Shown piece after piece: positions 48,029 to 59,300 of a stretch of 64,000 nucleotides of DNA. Source of the DNA: Liopterus haemorrhoidalis. Lineage: Eukaryota > Arthropoda > Insecta > Coleoptera > Dytiscidae. Below the pieces are notes generated by a model, which saw only the letters and a program-made list of their open reading frames with translations, was not told the origin of the DNA and searched no databases. Within the stretch, counting starts at the first letter, position 1. Each line of letters starts with the position of its first letter. The stretch spans positions 148,392,419 to 148,456,418 of the forward strand of contig OZ020611.1 of assembly GCA_963971575.1 (NCBI GenBank). Direction: 5' to 3'. Position numbers and translations under genes: made by a program.

Positions 48029-48494
48029 TTTTTTATGTTTATTTTTCTGTAATTTGAATGGGGTGTTAATATCTCACTTATTATTGACTTAACAGAAAAA
48101 CGTATTTAACAATATTATTTATAATAAGAAAAACAATCTTATTTGTTATATGCATTTTTTTAATTAGATGAATATTTGAGGAGTTATGGCGAGGCACCAT
48201 GAAACTAATTTTTTGAAATGTCTCCCTTAGTTTTGACAAGTTTAAAGGCATTCTTAGCAATCTTTTAAAATATAACGTGGGGCGTCAAACAAAAGGGCTT
48301 GAAGAGAAGGTTAACGAATCAAAATGAATTATTAAAAGTCTTTCATTTTAACATGGTTTCTGTCAAAAATTTAGTCCTTTAACTTGTTAAATACCTGTGA
48401 AACACTGAAGTATGTTAATAATAATAATAATAATTATTATTATTATTAATTCATACTTCAAATAATTTTTTATACTTTCATTATTAAACTAAAA

Positions 48495-48678
48495 AAACTC
48501 ATGCTGTGTATTTGGTGGGATCATCTTGGTGTTATGTATTATGAGTTGCTCAAACAAGATGGGAAAAAGTATTGGCTAGTGATGGACAATACTTTGAATA
48601 AAACATAATGTACCGTTCTTTCACAAGAAATTCCTAATTTTTGATAGAAAAACGGCGGAAACTTATTTGCACACCTGA
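48495..48678 (+). pseudogene. mariner 3' part, internally deleted
   Basis: WWDHLGVMYYELLKQ from the catalytic core is joined, with a frame change, directly to WEKVLASDGQYFE and a TAA. This is the exact style of a mariner C-terminus. Downstream, AAACGGCGGAAACTTATTTG then CACACCTGA looks like a mariner terminal repeat, ending at 48678 with TA after it. The left terminus was not found. Confidence 0.75.
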
Positions 48679-48699
48679 TATTTTCTATATTAATAGTTA

Positions 48700-49670
48700 T
48701 TTATATACGCTGACGATTGTGCGTTAGTATCAAATAGTCCTGAGGATCTGCAAGATGCAATAACCCGCTTGACTACGTCAACTTAAGTTTGGACTTAAGA
48801 TTAGTCTGTCGAAAACAGAAGTCATGGCCAGACCTACTAATGGTAATGCAGTACCAGATTTCTTTATTGGCGACGAAGTGTTGAGGATCACGAAGACCTT
48901 TAAATATTTAGGTACTATACTTTGCTGCGATGGTAATCTGTACTTGGAGATAAATAACAGAATATCTGCTGCAGCTAGAGCTTATGGCATGCTACGACAA
49001 CGAGTTTGCTTAAACCATGATCTGAGCTTGCAAACTAAACTGAGCGTGTATAAATCTGTCATAATACCTACATTCTGTCAAAATACTCATATGAATCAGA
49101 AACATGGACCCTATATCGACGGCATGTTCGTCAACTGGAAAAATTCCATCAAAGATGCCTACGAACAATTTTACGTATCAAGTGGCAAAATCATATAGAT
49201 AATGTACGAGTACTGAACGAAGCTCAGACGTGTAGTATAGATTCGCTGTTAGTCAGAAATCAACTGCGATGGACTGGGCGAGTTGTACGTGTGTCCAATG
49301 ACAGACTGCCTAAACAGATGTTATATTGTGAGCTGCAAGAAGGTGAACGAAATATTGGTGCTCCTCGAAAGCGGTATAAGGATGTTCTCTAAAATTGCCT
49401 TAAATGTACAAACTTGCTGAATAACAATTGGGAAACCCTAGTAACTAACCGCAACTGTTGGAGAAAATCGATTCAAGATGCAGTTGCTGTATACGAACAA
49501 AGCCGCCAGCAGGCTTTGAGGGCTAAAGCAGCTATAAAGAAGAATAGAATATCGACGGGAGAAGGAGCCTTTCAGTGCAATATATGTGGCAAAAGTTTTA
49601 TGGCTAGGATTGGGCTTATGTCATCTCCGTGCCCATGAACGTAGAAGACGAACTACTCTATAGACTATAG
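48700..49670 (+). pseudogene. LINE RT C-terminal half with C2H2 finger
   Basis: The plus strand reads YADDCALVSN (degenerate catalytic box near 48705), ISLSKTEVMARPTNG and FKYLGTILCCDGNLYLEINN. Next come ISAAARAYGMLRQRVCLNHD, a broken GCETWTLY-like region, VRNQLRWTGRVVRVSNDRLP and NNNWETLVTNRNCWRKSIQD. At the end (49577-49640) CNICGKSF--IGLM, a one-base shift, then HLRAHER gives a C2H2 finger with spacing C-X2-C-X12-H-X3-H. Frameshifts and a stop (49390) disable it. Clade uncertain. Confidence 0.8.
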
Positions 49671-49689
49671 AACATCCTTTATATGTATA

Positions 49690-51670
49690 TGTGTGTCTAT
49701 GTATATATTTGTGCCTATATGCATATACACATATTATTATTAATATTTATTATGTGACTCCCTTGGTCGGATACGATGTTGGGATTATCATTAGTTATTT
49801 ATGTACCAAATGCGCGAAATGCCAGTTTAACACAAGACAGTGCTAACGTATTTCGTGTTCGAGGTACAATTTTTCTACAAATGCCATAAAAATTAAGGTT
49901 ACACGTATAAATAGTACGACATTTTTTAATGGAATTTGTTTTTTAACGCAGCCATGTCAGCGTGCGACACAGAGTGTGCAATAAACGGTTTATTGCACGC
50001 TGCCATGGCCATAAAAAATTATGTATTTTACACACGAAAAATAATAGACGAAATCCTACTTTTCTGACAGTTATTCGACAAATTACATTTACATTGGTTG
50101 CGTCGATCCAATCTAGGTTGCGGTTTTTAAGAAGACATCTCCAACATAATATGGGGTCTAGGTGTGTTTCATTTAATAGAATAATGCAAAAATAAACTGT
50201 ATTGAGAATTCATTTCACACTAGATTAAAAGTATTACATTTTGATTACTTTGTTTTAATTATAGTTTGTATAAAAAACCAAAAGATAAATATAAGAAACT
50301 TAAAAACACATGTTTTAAACGTAATGTTGCATAGTGCAGAATTTAATAGGCATGTAATTAATAATTGAAATAAAATTTAAACAAAATTTTATGGCAATAA
50401 TTAATAAACTGGTCGAGTTTGTAGACCGTGGGAAACTAACTTCTTTGAAATATAAATACACACAAAAATAATGTAAAAGACAACTAAGAAAGAAATTATT
50501 AATGATAAGTATTTTTTCTTTAATTATAAGCATCATATAAAAATTATCGCTCATAATACGGTTGGTTATTTCATTATTTTTATCTTTTAAACATTTAGCG
50601 CTTATTATTTTTATTAAGTTGCAGTTTCTCTGCTTTAATTATAGTGGCTGAGATGTGTTACGGCGGACATTTTTAGTCATGTGACATGGGAAAGCTCTCC
50701 TATACGTTTTATATACGTATAGTAGAGCGCATATATTCGCAAATCTTTCGTTTAAAGGAATGAAAAAGAAGAGATTGAGTACGAAGTACAGTCAGTTTTA
50801 CAAACGAATGAACGTAATTGAATTCTGAGATTTTGCAACATCTCCCATATATTCCTGACCTCACTCTTTTTGAGTGTACTCTGCTGTTTTCATTTGACAC
50901 TTTGGAGAATAATAAATACGCAATATATTTTCAGTATGCCAGAAAATGGAAGCGATAACGTTCTTTGGAGCATTTTTGGTGGTACAAAACCACTGATTCG
51001 TAGTAGTCGACCTTTTGTAACCCTGTTTGTAACCCTGTTTGTAACCCTGTTTGTAACAAACAGGTAAACAAAATTAATCCTATCCTTCATAAAACACTCT
51101 GGAGAAATTTGCATTAGACTGTGTTTTCATTAATTCGCAATTAATTAGCAAACACGACATGTTGTAACAGTTTATAACTGTTACAACTGTTGGCCGAATA
51201 TGTCGACAAATAATTTGTTAATCAACATTTACTATCTACTCGCTCGCGAGTTTATAAATTACTTCGAACGCGTTCAACCAAATTCGTCGAACGCTTTTAT
51301 GTTCACAACAAAAATCGACACAGAGCGGATTAGGTAGAGCGTTTTGCGAACCGCTCGGCTTGTGCACGTGATACCGTCCAAATTAGACAAAAATGTTACA
51401 CGGCGTGCTACATTACGCGGTACGTTACAGGATCTGCTCGCTAATCTGGACCCAGCTTAATGGTTTTGTCTCCGAACACAACCTACTCCGATTTTTTTGT
51501 ACCTCATTTTTTCCTGTAGAATATGTAATGTCTGTTTATATGAGATGAGCTGTTTATGAACGAACCTGCTGACTGAGCCGAATCAGTACAGTGACCGAAG
51601 AGAGCCAGATCGCTAAATTTAAATGAACCGACTCATGATTTACTGCATAGTTTCAGGGATTCGTTTAGAC
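49690..51670. other. No gene; small repeats and hairpins
   Basis: A TTTGTAACCCTG 12-mer repeats about 3.5 times at 51014-51060. A perfect hairpin, GTTGTAACAGT / ACTGTTACAAC, is at 51161-51187. TGTGCAATAAACGGTTTATT with GCACGC forms another palindrome near 49975. A possible tiny transposase scrap is at 50828-50910. Nothing else was supported. Confidence 0.5.
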
Positions 51671-51680
51671 ATTTGCAGAA

Positions 51681-52626
51681 TAGGGGATACGCATAAAATT
51701 TATATTTCCTTAAAAATAGATTTTTTTTGATATCTTAATGTTAGTCATGTCACCTAACAAAACAAAAATCATATTTTAATTAATATTACAGCCAAAATTT
51801 TTAATTAAAATATTGTAAATTTGAAATTAGCCGACCACAGCGCGAAGGTTGCCGAGTAAATACGACTGAGCATGACGTCAAGCCCTAGACGGCCCAGACT
51901 ACAACATAATCTTTACGTGTGTATATTGTAGTGTTCGAGAGTTTTGTATTTGTTTTTAAAAAATTTTTCACGCATTTATTATTAAAATGGCAGATAAAAC
52001 TTTTGTTAGGGCTCAGAGTGATAATTTACCCAACATTGATGATTTATGCTCATGGAATATATGAAAAATAATGAATGCTACAGTGCTGAAGAAATACGTG
52101 GTGTCAAAACAGACTTGTAAGTAATCGATTTATGTATTCTATAACTTTATGTAAACAATATAAACGCTGCAACTCTGTAAAATGTAAATATTTATGTAAT
52201 TTAGATGTCAGAATTTTACTACATTGTTTACATGAAGTTACAAAACGTTAGAGGCATAATTGAAATACTGCAATATAGGTTATATATTTTAATATAAAAT
52301 TTAATTCGGTAAACATGTATAAATTGTTTTTATACAATTAAACTTTATTTTAATTAAAGTCACTCTAACTTTGCATAATCTATAAAAGTTATACAAGCAA
52401 ATAAGTTCATTACAGACTGTGTAGGCTGTACGCTGTAGACTGGGTAGGCTGTACGCAGTACACTTATGTAGGGTACGACGTCACACGTGGTTTTCGCGCG
52501 CTACATATATTTATGATTTTTTTTAAGCTTTCAAAGTAAAAAAAAAAAATCCAAAACTGTTTTTTATATTTATATGCAACAAGAGGAATATAATAAAAAA
52601 TAATAAAAAATCATGCCTATCCCCTA
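51681..52626 (+). mobile_element. 946-bp element with TAGGGGATA termini
   Basis: TAGGGGATACGCATAAAATT at the left is mirrored by AAAAATCATGCCTATCCCCT and the final A at the right. Flanks TTGCAGAA and TTGTGAAC are only partly alike, so the target duplication is unclear. It contains a short exon-like coding relic and, near 52420-52460, a twice-repeated GTAGGCTGTACGC motif. Confidence 0.65.
51987..52121 (+). pseudogene. First-exon relic of a transposon-borne protein
   Basis: The frame opens MADKTFVRAQSDNLPNIDD, shifts by one base, and continues LMEYMKNNECYSAEEIRGVK to a GTAAG donor-like site. It resembles, from memory, the N-terminus of a repeated arthropod protein that later carries a SWIM-type zinc finger. 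No such downstream part is present here. Family membership is a guess. Confidence 0.35.
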
Positions 52627-53008
52627 TTGTGAACTGTGACCGAAGATAGTCTGATCGGTGTTCACGTCGAGTTTCTCGAGAATTCGGCTTGTGATGTATT
52701 ATGCATATAGCAGCTTTTCATTCGGACTAAACTAAGTGATCGTGGGAAGTAGCAAACTCGCGTTATCCACAAGTTAGCCAACAGAAGCGTAGTCAACAAA
52801 ACCAAAGCGAATTGTTTATTTTATTATTAACCTACCAGTTGACAAATAACCACAACAAAACAGCTAATTAATTCACTTCTTTAGAATCTTATTTATTTAT
52901 TTTCTTGATAAATAAATAAATATTTCCCATATTTACAATTAGGTAAAATATACATACAAAAATTAGTTTAATGAGGACAATATTAGAAAAACCCTCTAGA
53001 TCCCGGAG

Positions 53009-53050
53009 TTGTTGCATAACATTATTGAATAACATAATGTTATGCAACAA
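53009..53050. repeat. Perfect 17-bp hairpin
   Basis: TTGTTGCATAACATTAT and ATAATGTTATGCAACAA flank an 8-nt loop. It lies a few hundred bases inside the Wnt10 donor of the large intron. Confidence 0.8.
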
Positions 53051-53417
53051 TCAGCTTTATTTCTCTAAAGCAAGACTGCAAGGGGAATAGAAATAGAAGG
53101 AGATTGTTAAAATGTAATATATTAGATCTTGGATTCATAAAATGCAAATGGAAGCAGAAGGAGACGTACCACGTGCATATTGGAAACTAACAGTCGTGTT
53201 GAAGGATACGTAGAGGAACTGACTGGCGTTATTAGGAGCTGAATCTCGGAGATCAGTTTACTGAGTCAGCTCAGTAAAGCTCAGTACCACAGATAGAGCC
53301 GAAATGTCCATCCTCAATTCACACAGATACTTCCAGAATTTTAACCTCTGGATTTAAATGTTTAAAGCTATTTGACAAGGTAAGTATTGAAATAAATAAT
53401 AACATTAAGAGACTCAC

Positions 53418-53710
53418 CAGTCTTCCTGCTTGATTGTTATGTAAACTAATCCTAGAGTGAATATCTCCAGCTTGCTCTCGCGAATCCAGAAACATTTTGG
53501 AAAACTCTACTCCAAAATGCAGATTATGTGAACAACCTCCCCACTTCCAGTAGTTGGCTGCGTCTAAACGTGAGGACTTCTTATCCCGATGCCGGTAACT
53601 GGAAGGATCACAGCCGCAAGATATGAGTCGACCCTGACTGCAAGCTCGGGCCACGCTGTGAGCTACTCCAGCTGATGATATGGCGTAGGCGAAAGCACTT
53701 TCCCGATAAC
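53418..53710 (-). CDS. Wnt10: Wnt10 internal coding exon
   Basis: This internal exon encodes the central Wnt region. It starts after a TTTTAG acceptor (53712-53711) inside a glycine codon (phase 1) and gives [17 protein letters not shown], then [28 protein letters not shown] and FLDSRE, ending NNQAGRL. The GTGAGT donor starts at 53417. Joining it in phase 0 to the exon at 23199 gives GRL-AVANN-MRIQCKC, the expected Wnt10 arrangement with no gap. The exon is 293 nt: 2 nt plus 97 codons. Cysteine spacing and the ESAF and WGGC motifs are conserved Wnt features. The reading frame runs past the donor by chance, so the trailing residues there are intronic. The N-terminal exons with the signal peptide are outside the window, beyond 64000. 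Confidence 0.93.
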
Positions 53711-55750
53711 CTAAAACCAAATAAACAACAAATATTTTAATAATATTTAAAATGAATTGTTATTATTCTTTTATTTCAATTTAACGTGCAGTCCGAAGTA
53801 TTATACATATTTGAGTATTTTTTACTTTCCGTTTACTATTAACGACTTTTTTTCCATTTCTGCGCTGACGGTTTAAAAATATATACCTCTAATGGAGTTC
53901 CAAATTAGGCTAGTAAACGAGCTAGTACCTAGTTTGCTAGTGACAAAGATAGCTACTATCCTAATGTAAATGCTTGTGGTTGCTCTAGTATTGGAGATAG
54001 TAGTTGGGATAGGATAGTGGTTTTGCACATGAGATAGTTACTATTCCACTAGCCTACCCCCACTATAAAATAGATCAATGTAAACTAGACCAATGTAAAC
54101 AACAAGTGCAGAGGTTTTTGTAGTTATTTAAATTAAAAAAAAAAAAAAACAATAAAAAACTCAAAAAGGGACTCTTTTACCTTTGCAGAATTCACTCTTA
54201 TTTGTAAGGATAGTTTTTAAAAACTACCCCTATGCGATCGGGGACATTGAGGAAAAACTCACTATACCCCTAAGGTTAAAAACTGCTTTTTTCAGCCCCT
54301 TCGGCGACGAGGGCAAAATTATTAAGAAAGAAATTTGTGAAAAAAACACTCCGCTGCCTACGCCATTCGGTTTTTGAAAATTGGTCAATCCGTGCAAGAT
54401 TACTGCCACTTTGTATGTATGTACCTACAATTCTGGCTTTAGGATAGTAGTGTCAACGAGATAATATAGTACCGTGTTGTGCGTAAACACCTATTATCCT
54501 AGTTACAACACAGTATCCTAGTTACAACAGAGCTATCCCGCTCACTAGTCTAATGTAAACCCGGCATAAGGGTGCATTTATGTTGCAGTGGTGATAGAGA
54601 CATATTAATTAACTACCTCTAGGTAGTAATAAGTACTGCTTTGTCAGTAATTCGCAGAATATATGTTATATTGCTATTTTCCATGATTTTATTTTAAGAG
54701 ACTTGAGATTCTGAATTATTATTAATAAAAAGAAACATTCTAGCAAGTAGAGAATTTAAGGAAACAGATTGGTGGTTAAATAAGGTGAACAATATATCAA
54801 AAGTAGTCCTGTTATCAGAAATCAGCAGGCATGAATGCATGTACAAATCAAGGAAAGTGATAGTATCCGGTCGAAGTAATAAAATACGCAATTGTACAAA
54901 AGGCATTCAGCATATGTATATTTAGTAAGTAAATGAATTCGATAGTAGCGCATACAAATGGAACAATGAGCGAGCGATGGCGCCCTCTGGCCACCATTCT
55001 TCTCGACAACATGAATTAAGTGGACTCACGTAAAGCTCGCTTACAAACATGGTATGAGGGAGCGATAAAAATTTTGAGGACAAGTGCTATATAGGGTATT
55101 GGTTGCCGTTTTATAATGCGGCATTGAGAAATGTTTGCGGCAATAAATCGTTCCGATCTCGGTTGGTAAGAGCGTGCGCCGCTTTACCGACCACAGTCAA
55201 CGATTAAACATGTCAACGCGGTAAGACGGATGGTCGCTGTTCAATGCTCCATCTATATACCCGCTCGTATCTCATTAGATTATGCGTATACCGCTGTACA
55301 GAACTTACTGTTTCGCTACTTTTCCCGTCATCCGCTTGTTTCTCTTGCGCATTGCGGACATCGCAAAGGTATGTAAAAATTATATAAAAACTAACGTTTC
55401 TTTATCCGTATTGAAGATTCATTAATGCAAACTTCACTTCCACTAACATTATTTATAATATTGTATAAATGACGGGCTTTTATACATTTTTATTTTATGA
55501 TGACCTTTGAGAAAAAATGCTCCATCATTATTTTCTCGTGCGCTATTCCTTTGTAGTTGAAATTAGGGAAATTCTTTATAAATGCTTAAGGACGAAGAGA
55601 GCTCAATGCTGTATCAAGCTACGAACCTCGAATAGAAATATCCACTTTGATGAGAAAAAATGTGTGTTCTAACAATTTCATAAATTTATTAAAGTTTTAA
55701 TAATACGAAGAGATGCATGGAGTATCTGGGGATAATTTTCCACCTTTAAG
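53711..55750. other. Upstream Wnt10 intron, no further exon seen
   Basis: No Wnt motif was found on the minus strand. 53900-54575 has repeated GATAGTA / CTATC and CTAGT words and ends TAATGTAAACCCGGCATAA, like a Harbinger-type terminus with no clear partner. TCGGTTGGTAAGAGCGTGC at about 55158 resembles a tRNA A box. A minus frame at 54694-54906 is unassigned. Confidence 0.45.
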
Positions 55751-55759
55751 GACAACAAG

Positions 55760-56395
55760 ATAGTACAAAATTTCCAAAATAGCAACCAATGCATAAACAT
55801 GTTGTGTTAAGTTTTATGGTGGTATAAGGATCCCATTATTATAACACTCACATCTGTCCAGTTTCTTCATGTTAATCCGTGTAACAATGTTCAGAATAAG
55901 CCTATTAGAAGATGATTATGTTTCGCTCGGCCAACAGAAGTTATGACCCCAGAAAATTATATAAAATCATCATGCAATATATCGACAGATTCGTGCCATC
56001 TTGGGCATTTATTTGTGAAAAACTTAGATTAAGAAAAAATTGTACGCTCTGGGTCAAAAACGAGACAGTGGTTTCAATACATTTTTGGTAATTTAATTCA
56101 ATCATTCACATGTTTGCAAAATTCTGGACTACAACTGTATAGTTCGCTGCAGTGTCAACTAATTATACACTCTCCTTGCAGTCCATATCTAGCACCTTGC
56201 GACTTTGTTTTATTGCCATAAGACAAAAATCATATGAAAAACAGCCGTTACTTGATGAAGAGGAGTTGATTACTGCGGGGGATTAAATTTGCTAAATGGC
56301 CAAATTGTATTTTTTTTTAACAATCGTTGATGACGCTTTCAACATATGATGAAATATATGGGTATTAATTGTGATAAAACATTTTGAAAAATTAT
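55760..56395 (+). pseudogene. mariner-like transposase relic
   Basis: The plus strand gives VMLWWYKDPI, a degenerate second block near 56100 and HSPCSPYLAPCDFVLLP (third Asp motif, near 56185). A C-terminal piece reads HMMKYMGINCDKTF. Stops are frequent. It is old and no ends were found. Confidence 0.5.
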
Positions 56396-56399
56396 AGTA

Positions 56400-57554
56400 A
56401 ATGTGATTGTTGGACAAAAGTTTTTTAGTGTCATACGTCTGATTTGTATCAGTCTTAACTACATGATTATTTACGAAGTTAAGTTTCGGGTGCTTTCAGG
56501 TTACTTCTATACCAGTTATTGCTAGATCTTTAATTATCTGGTTGCACCATTCCTTGCGAAGAGTTCTTCGGATGTTCAATCTTACTTTTCAGATTTTAAC
56601 CATCCTATCCTTTCTCTTCCATAGAGTTTCCATCTTTTCGGTTTTGATTTGCAGATCCCGGGTTTTGAAGGTTTGTGCTCGAGTTCTGGGTTTTATCATT
56701 ATATATACGGGTCGCGCGAAATCTAACACATTTATTTTTTTATACAATACTGTTAATATTTTACTCAAGTGATTTTCTGTATACCTGCACCCTACTATTG
56801 AAGCTAATTTTTCAATCTATGTCCCCCACCCCGCCGGTCCTAAAGTTATTTTCTAAATTTCAGCTCTCCTATCCCTGAAATGTTTTCCGCCGTCCACTCG
56901 TCGATTGATTCACTAGCAACAGTTATGGAAAGGCTTGAAGAAACTTAAGAGAAGATTTGTCTCAAAGAGCAATTTGATGTTTACATATGAAAATAAGGTG
57001 TATCCACTGACTCCGCTCAGCAATTGATTTTCTGTGACACTCAGTTACTATGTATCTGCGGGTCTGAGTGAAGAGTTATATGGCAACCCTACACATTCAA
57101 CAAGTGTGCTATCCGCTGTAACGTCCACCTTTAATTTCTTTTGTGATAGTTTAATACTTTGTGAGAATTTAAGTTAGTGGCATAACTAGCATTTTAGGGC
57201 TGGTAAACAAAACATTTGTGGTAGGGCGGAAGTGGATCAGAATTTCAAAAATTCAAGTAAAAGCGAGGGATATATAAAAGATTCAAGGGAAGACAGAAGA
57301 GCAGAAATCCTAAAAGTTTTTTACTTTGAGGGCTTTTAATAGGGGAGACTAGAAGCATTAGTTTTATTTGAGACCTTATAGTTATGTCTCGGATATAAGT
57401 ACAATGCTTGGATATCTTTAATCAACTTTTCCATTTATAAAGTATTGACTTATGCATAATTTTTTGTAGAGCTAACTAAAAGTTATTATCTAAATTGTTG
57501 CCAAAGTTAACGATGAAAATTTCGTGTGCTAGACATGGAAGGGTTAAGATCCAT
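56400..57554. other. No recognised gene
   Basis: Plus frames at 56542-56878 have no known domain. The minus strand around 56520-56580 reads RTLRKEWCNQIIKDLAI, which could be a LINE fragment but is too short to call. Confidence 0.35.
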
Positions 57555-57912
57555 ATTCCAGAGTGAATCATTAGTAAAGTCGTACATTAAATTTCATTGT
57601 TTCTAGAGAGGATCTAGTGTAAATTAGAATGATTTAGGGCAAGGTAGACTTTGTTTTGCATGAGGTCCGTATTAGAACTAGAGTAGCTATGGTTAGTTAT
57701 GCTATATTTCTTTGGCACAATAAACAAAACGGAGTATCTAATTTCGATACATTGCTCACTATTATCCTTTAACTGTAATGAAACCAAATTAGTAACAATA
57801 AAAAAGAAGCAACCATTTATGTCGAGACAAATTTATCATTATTTCTACTGACATAATTCTCATTCTGAATTTAATATAAGAGTAGTCGATTGATTTAAAA
57901 AATGCCGTGCTA
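57555..57912. repeat. 358-bp tandem duplication, unit 1
   Basis: It begins ATTCCAGAGTGAATCATTAG and ends ATGCCGTGCTA. It is followed immediately by unit 2 with the same length and only scattered substitutions. No open frame of note and no resemblance to a transposon end. Confidence 0.95.
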
Positions 57913-58270
57913 ATTCCAGAGTCAATCATTAGTAAAGTCGTACATTAGATTTCAATGTTTCTAGTGAGGATCTAGTGTAAATTAGAATGATTTAGAGCAA
58001 GGTAGACTTTGTTTTGCATGAGGTCCGTATTAGAACTAGAGTAGCTATGGTTGGTTATGCTATATTTCTTTGGCACAATAAACAAAACGGAGTATCTAAT
58101 TTCAATACATTGTTCACTATTATCCTTTAACTGTAATGAAACAAAATTAGTAACAATAAAAAAGAAGCAACCATTGATTTCGAGACAAATTTATCATTAT
58201 TCCTACTGACATAATTCTCATTCTGAATTTAATATAAGAGTAGTCGATTGATTTAAAAAATGTCGTGCTA
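57913..58270. repeat. 358-bp tandem duplication, unit 2
   Basis: Second head-to-tail unit, ATTCCAGAGTCAATCATTAG to ATGTCGTGCTA, with no insertion or deletion relative to unit 1. It lies in upstream Wnt10 intron or flanking sequence. Confidence 0.95.
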
Positions 58271-58499
58271 CCGTGAGAGCTGAATCAAAAATTCCCATTG
58301 GGAAAAATGTTGATGAATTCAAGTAGTAATATTTAAACAAATCTTGTTTTATTCAGAACGAACGATAAGGTAAAAAGTTTGACAGGCAAACAAACAGCCT
58401 AACTTTTTCAACATGGTTAAATAAATATTCAGAATCCGGTTATAATGATTGCATTAAAAAAACTGGAATGATTTGTAAAAGTATATGTAATATAGTAAA

Positions 58500-58880
58500 G
58501 TATGAGGAATAAAGGATGTTATGAGACTGTGAAGCGGTGTACCGTTTGATGAGTGGGCCGGTTGCGAGAAGTATGGTGTAGTTCGTATGATGGCTCATGC
58601 ATTGTGCATGAAGTTGCTACCGCCCAGACTGTACGGTCCTTGGTATTCCTCGGACGATGCGGCCATGTGTCGTATCGTTTGTAAGTTGACAGGCGGCGGC
58701 TGCGGACGGGGCTGGCTGTCAACGCGCCGGAGGACTCCGTCGTCCCACGAAGAAAAACACTCGTATAACTTACGCATGAGCGGGAAACAGACAGTGGCGC
58801 TACAATATCATCGCATACACTATTGTCCATGTCCAATGTTGCATCTCATCACAACATTTATTGCGCATTCATGTTTCCAC
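58500..58880. other. GC-rich island with overlapping open frames
   Basis: Open frames on both strands (58519-58836 minus, 58587-58925 plus) reflect lower stop-codon density in GC-rich sequence. A GTTGACAG/CTGTCAAC inverted pair flanks a CpG-rich core at 58685-58723. It could be an exon, promoter or CpG-rich insertion. No Wnt or other domain is visible. Confidence 0.35.
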
Positions 58881-59300
58881 GGACTCCATGTTCTTTACAC
58901 ATACATAAAAACTGGATACGAATAACATATACGGGATTATACAAATTGTTTCAGCTTTAAATCTTATTTGTAAGTTAAATGAATGAGTTGTTTGTTTACA
59001 TTTCTAAAGAAAAACTCTTGTTAATTTATGGTCTCCAAATTTTGATTGAAATAAGGTTGTAAAAGCTTTCAAATAAAAATTAAACTTAATTGACAGAAAG
59101 TGGCGAATCCAGAGATTTGTATTTTGTTCTGTCAAATAAACAATTAAGCATGGGAAAAGAAGATTCATGTTTCATTATCTTTAACTGAGACTCTCAAACG
59201 ATTTACTTAAAAATAGTTACAATATTTATAGGAGTTTCTTGAGTAGAAATAATATTACGGTTTTGATAATTTTTGTGATTCTGTCATATCGATCTATTGA

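Noticed and set aside
50828..50910. Frame reading EILQHLPYIPDLTLFE as a Tc1/mariner third catalytic block
   Set aside because: Resemblance to YSPDL is short and no other transposase block was found nearby.
53319..53417. Extension of the Wnt10 exon past GRL into SLLMLLFIS
   Set aside because: A GTGAGT donor lies at the Wnt-conserved boundary and the downstream exon continues the family alignment exactly.
58519..58925. Open frames on both strands as Wnt10 exons
   Set aside because: No cysteine pattern or Wnt motif; stop scarcity is explained by local GC richness.
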